Assembly: GCA_030691265.1 (NCBI GenBank)
Contig: JAUYET010000028.1
Span: 1-64,000 of the forward strand
Direction of reading: 5' to 3'
DNA from: Pseudomonadota bacterium
GTDB lineage: Bacteria > Pseudomonadota > Gammaproteobacteria > Burkholderiales > Thiobacillaceae
Length of the DNA: 64,000 bases
The notes under the pieces were generated by a model that had not been told where the DNA came from, made no database searches, and was given only the letters and a program-made list of their open reading frames with translations. Below, one piece after another: positions 62,601 through 64,000 of the stretch; position 1 is the first letter of the stretch; the number at the start of each line of letters is the position of its first letter. Made by a program: the position numbers and the translations under genes.

Positions 62601-63336
62601 TCGCGCTTTGCACCAGCGCCGGGAAGGCGTCGTAAAACGGATTCGCCCGCTCGCGCGACTGGAAGAACACATCCGGATTCTGCGAGGTGCCGCGAATGAC
62701 CGGGTGTTCCGGCGACAACGCGCGCAAGCGATGCGCCGCCACCTGGCTATCGTCGATCATCGCGCGCACGGTTTCCGGCTCGACCGCGACGATCTTGGCG
62801 ACTTCGTGCGAGGTGCGGAAACCGTCGAAGAAATGAATCACCGGGATGCGCCCGGCCAGCGTGGCGGCCTGGGCGATCAGCGCGAAGTCCTGCGCTTCCT
62901 GCACCGAGTTGGCGCACAGCATCGCGCAGCCGGTGGCGCGGCAGGCCATCACATCGGAATGGTCGCCGAAGATCGACAGCGCATGCGTCGCCAGCGCACG
63001 CGCCGCGACGTGCAGCACGAACGGCGACAGCTCGCCGGCGATCTTGTACAGATTGGGAATGAACAGCAGCAGGCCCTGGCTGGCGGTGAAACTGGTGGCC
63101 AGCGCGCCGGAAGTCAGCGCGCCGTGCAGCGTGCCGGCCGCGCCGCCTTCCGACTGCATCTCGATGATTTTCGGCACCGCGCCCCACAGGTTGGGCTTGC
63201 CTTGCGCGGCCCATTCGTCAGCCCATTCGCCCATGTTGGACGACGGCGTGATCGGGTAAATCGCGATCACCTCGTTGCACAGATAAGCCATGCGGGCGGC
63301 GGCTTCGTTGCCGTCGAGATTGAGATAGGTGGTCAT
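59677..63336 (-). CDS. nifJ: Pyruvate:ferredoxin (flavodoxin) oxidoreductase
   Basis: 1219 aa; CTQCGKCVFVCPHSAIRA and CTGCGDCIEACP clusters; TPP domain; in-frame repeat insertion about 61355-61459. Confidence 0.95.
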   Translation of the reverse strand: MTTYLNLDGNEAAARMAYLCNEVIAIYPITPSSNMGEWADEWAAQGKPNLWGAVPKIIEMQSEGGAAGTLHGALTSGALATSFTASQGLLLFIPNLYKIAGELSPFVLHVAARALATHALSIFGDHSDVMACRATGCAMLCANSVQEAQDFALIAQAATLAGRIPVIHFFDGFRTSHEVAKIVAVEPETVRAMIDDSQVAAHRLRALSPEHPVIRGTSQNPDVFFQSRERANPFYDAFPALVQSAMDRFGELTGRHYRLFDYVGAADAERVIVLMGSGAETALETVEHLQARGEKVGVLNVRLYRPLDADALLAAIPASVKAIAVLDRCKEPGADGEPLYKDVITALAQGVMSGAADGLRAMPKVIGGRYGLGSKEFTPGMVAAVFAELAQAAPKRQFTVGIRDDITHLSLAWDTAFRTDAARKLQHAVFWGLGADGTVSANKNSIKIVGEATDLQAQGYFVYDSKKSGAVTVSHLRFGEDVIRSTYLVEEGMANFVACHQTVFVERYDLLAHAAPGGVFLLNSPESSETVWASLPEKMRAQILDKRLQLWVIDAYAVADAAGMGRRINTIMQTCFFAISGILPKDEAIVAIKQAVDKTYGKKSKRLADLNHGAIDKTLENLHQVVLSPLPQAGEGAGERETPALEQSALSPTLSRSRERELPAFVRDFSLPIYAGKGDELPVSLMPVDGTFPVGTAQYEKRNIALEIPIWEADLCTQCGKCVFVCPHSAIRARAFTVEDAADFASKAPPTFKHVPARSKDYPAGTHISYQVAPEDCTGCGDCIEACPIHDKSNLSRRAVNMAPQAPLREPERDNYAFFLALPEFDRSAVKHTTIPGSMLLDPLFEYSGACAGCGETPYIRLATQLFGDRMLIANATGCSSIYGGNLPTTPYTVNGAGRGPAWSNSLFEDNAEFGLGMRLAADQLMAYAKQLAKELAAEIGGDLATALIEADQREESGLYAQRRRVTLLLEKLAISKHARAKELASVAEWLIRRSVWIIGGDGWAYDIGYGGLDHVLALPYDLNILVLDTEVYSNTGGQTSKATPIGAVAKFSAGGKATAKKDLGKLASDYGHVYVANIAYGAKDTQTLRVFHEAEAYDGPALIIAYSPCIAHGFDMLYNQRQQEMAVKTGHWPLFRYDPRVAAAGGNPFKLDSAAPSLPIKGFMESETRFAMLQRSHPEAAQHFLEQAQKDAERRFKAYQEMASTPLADGHANEPKQA
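61355..61459. repeat. CCCTCTCCCGC-type repeat array inserted in frame in nifJ
   Basis: CTCCCTCTCCCGCGAGCGGGAGAGGGTTGGGGAGAGGG...CCCCCTCTCCCGCCTGCGGGAGAGGGGAGAG. Confidence 0.85.
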
Positions 63337-63376
63337 TGCGTGTTACTCCCCCGAGAACAGCGTTCATTCTAGAAGG

Positions 63377-63432
63377 GTAGGGTGCGCCGTGCGCACCGAT
63401 TCACGTTCACTGGTGCGCACGGCGCACCCTAC
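63377..63432. repeat. REPIN-like inverted repeat (family 2), perfect 21-bp arms
   Basis: GTAGGGTGCGCCGTGCGCACC (63377-63397) and its exact reverse complement (63412-63432); between divergent nifJ and ntrB. Confidence 0.88.
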
Positions 63433-63493
63433 GAACTGCGACACCGTGGCCTGCTTCTTGCTAATCTGGTGGCAACCTCGCCTGCCAGCCACC

Positions 63494-64000
63494 ATGCCGA
63501 CCCTGCCCAATACCGACATTCTCGCCACCGCCGTTCTGATCGTCGATGCACAGCGCATCACCCGCTATCTCAACCCGGCGGCGGAAAACCTGTTGGGCAT
63601 CTCGACCTATCACGCGTTGGGACGCTCGGTCAGCCAGCTCCTGAGTGAATGCCCCGAATTGGTGCGCGCGCTGGATCATGCACTATCCGAGGGCGCGACC
63701 TACACCGAACATGATGTCGCGCTCCCTATCAACGGGCACACCCTGGTGCTGTCCGCGACCGTTTCCCCGCTCGAAGATGCCATCGGCGCGGCGGTGATCG
63801 AACTGCATCCCGCCGCCGGTAATGTGCGCATCGCGCGCGATGAACAAGTCATGGCGCAGACCCAGGCCAGCCAGCAATTGCTGCGCCAGTTGGCGCACGA
63901 AATCCGCAATCCGCTCGGCGGCATCCGCGGCGCGGCGCAATTACTGGAGGCGGAACTGGATTCCGCCGACCTGCGCGAATACACCCAGGTCATCATCCAG
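63494..64000 (+). CDS. ntrB: Nitrogen regulation sensor histidine kinase NtrB/GlnL (truncated by window end)
   Basis: PAS-like N-terminus then H-box LRQLAHEIRNPLGGIRGAAQLLEAEL. Confidence 0.88.
   Translation, partial: MPTLPNTDILATAVLIVDAQRITRYLNPAAENLLGISTYHALGRSVSQLLSECPELVRALDHALSEGATYTEHDVALPINGHTLVLSATVSPLEDAIGAAVIELHPAAGNVRIARDEQVMAQTQASQQLLRQLAHEIRNPLGGIRGAAQLLEAELDSADLREYTQVIIQ

Noticed and set aside
59701-63372. 550-aa and 658-aa + strand ORFs opposite nifJ
   Set aside because: Antisense shadows of NifJ; low-complexity Arg/Gln/His-rich translation.

Overview
GC-rich chromosomal window, most likely from a betaproteobacterium (inferred from gene order and protein similarity by recall; no database search was run). 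Most of it is housekeeping operons: lptFG, pepA, nadB, rpoE-rseABC-mucD, gpsA-secB-trxC, modABC, ctpA-envC-gpmI, an ArsR-tolC-RND efflux locus, lipA-gcvTH-gcvPA-tpx-gcvPB-dgkA, aroQ-accBC-prmA, ssb with a long carbamoyltransferase/glycosyltransferase polysaccharide operon, mgtE, nifJ and ntrB. The clearest accessory island is 11.3-14.8 kb. There a degraded restriction-modification locus (chimeric pseudogene plus a second methylase fragment) brackets an intact AAA ATPase with a TOPRIM/DUF4435-like C-terminus and a RhuM-family gene, a candidate defence module. Other notable signals: at least eight GTAG-headed REP/REPIN-like palindromes of several families, some with matching changes in both arms; a tandem hairpin repeat with two compensatory base-pair changes (44.2 kb); a repeat inserted in frame in nifJ; recurring 12-15 bp in-frame tandem duplications in many CDSs, including four Met-headed units at the rseA start; and a deletion fusing remnants of a sigma factor and a DUF3619 gene at the left edge. 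No rRNA, tRNA, CRISPR array or intact transposase was recognised.
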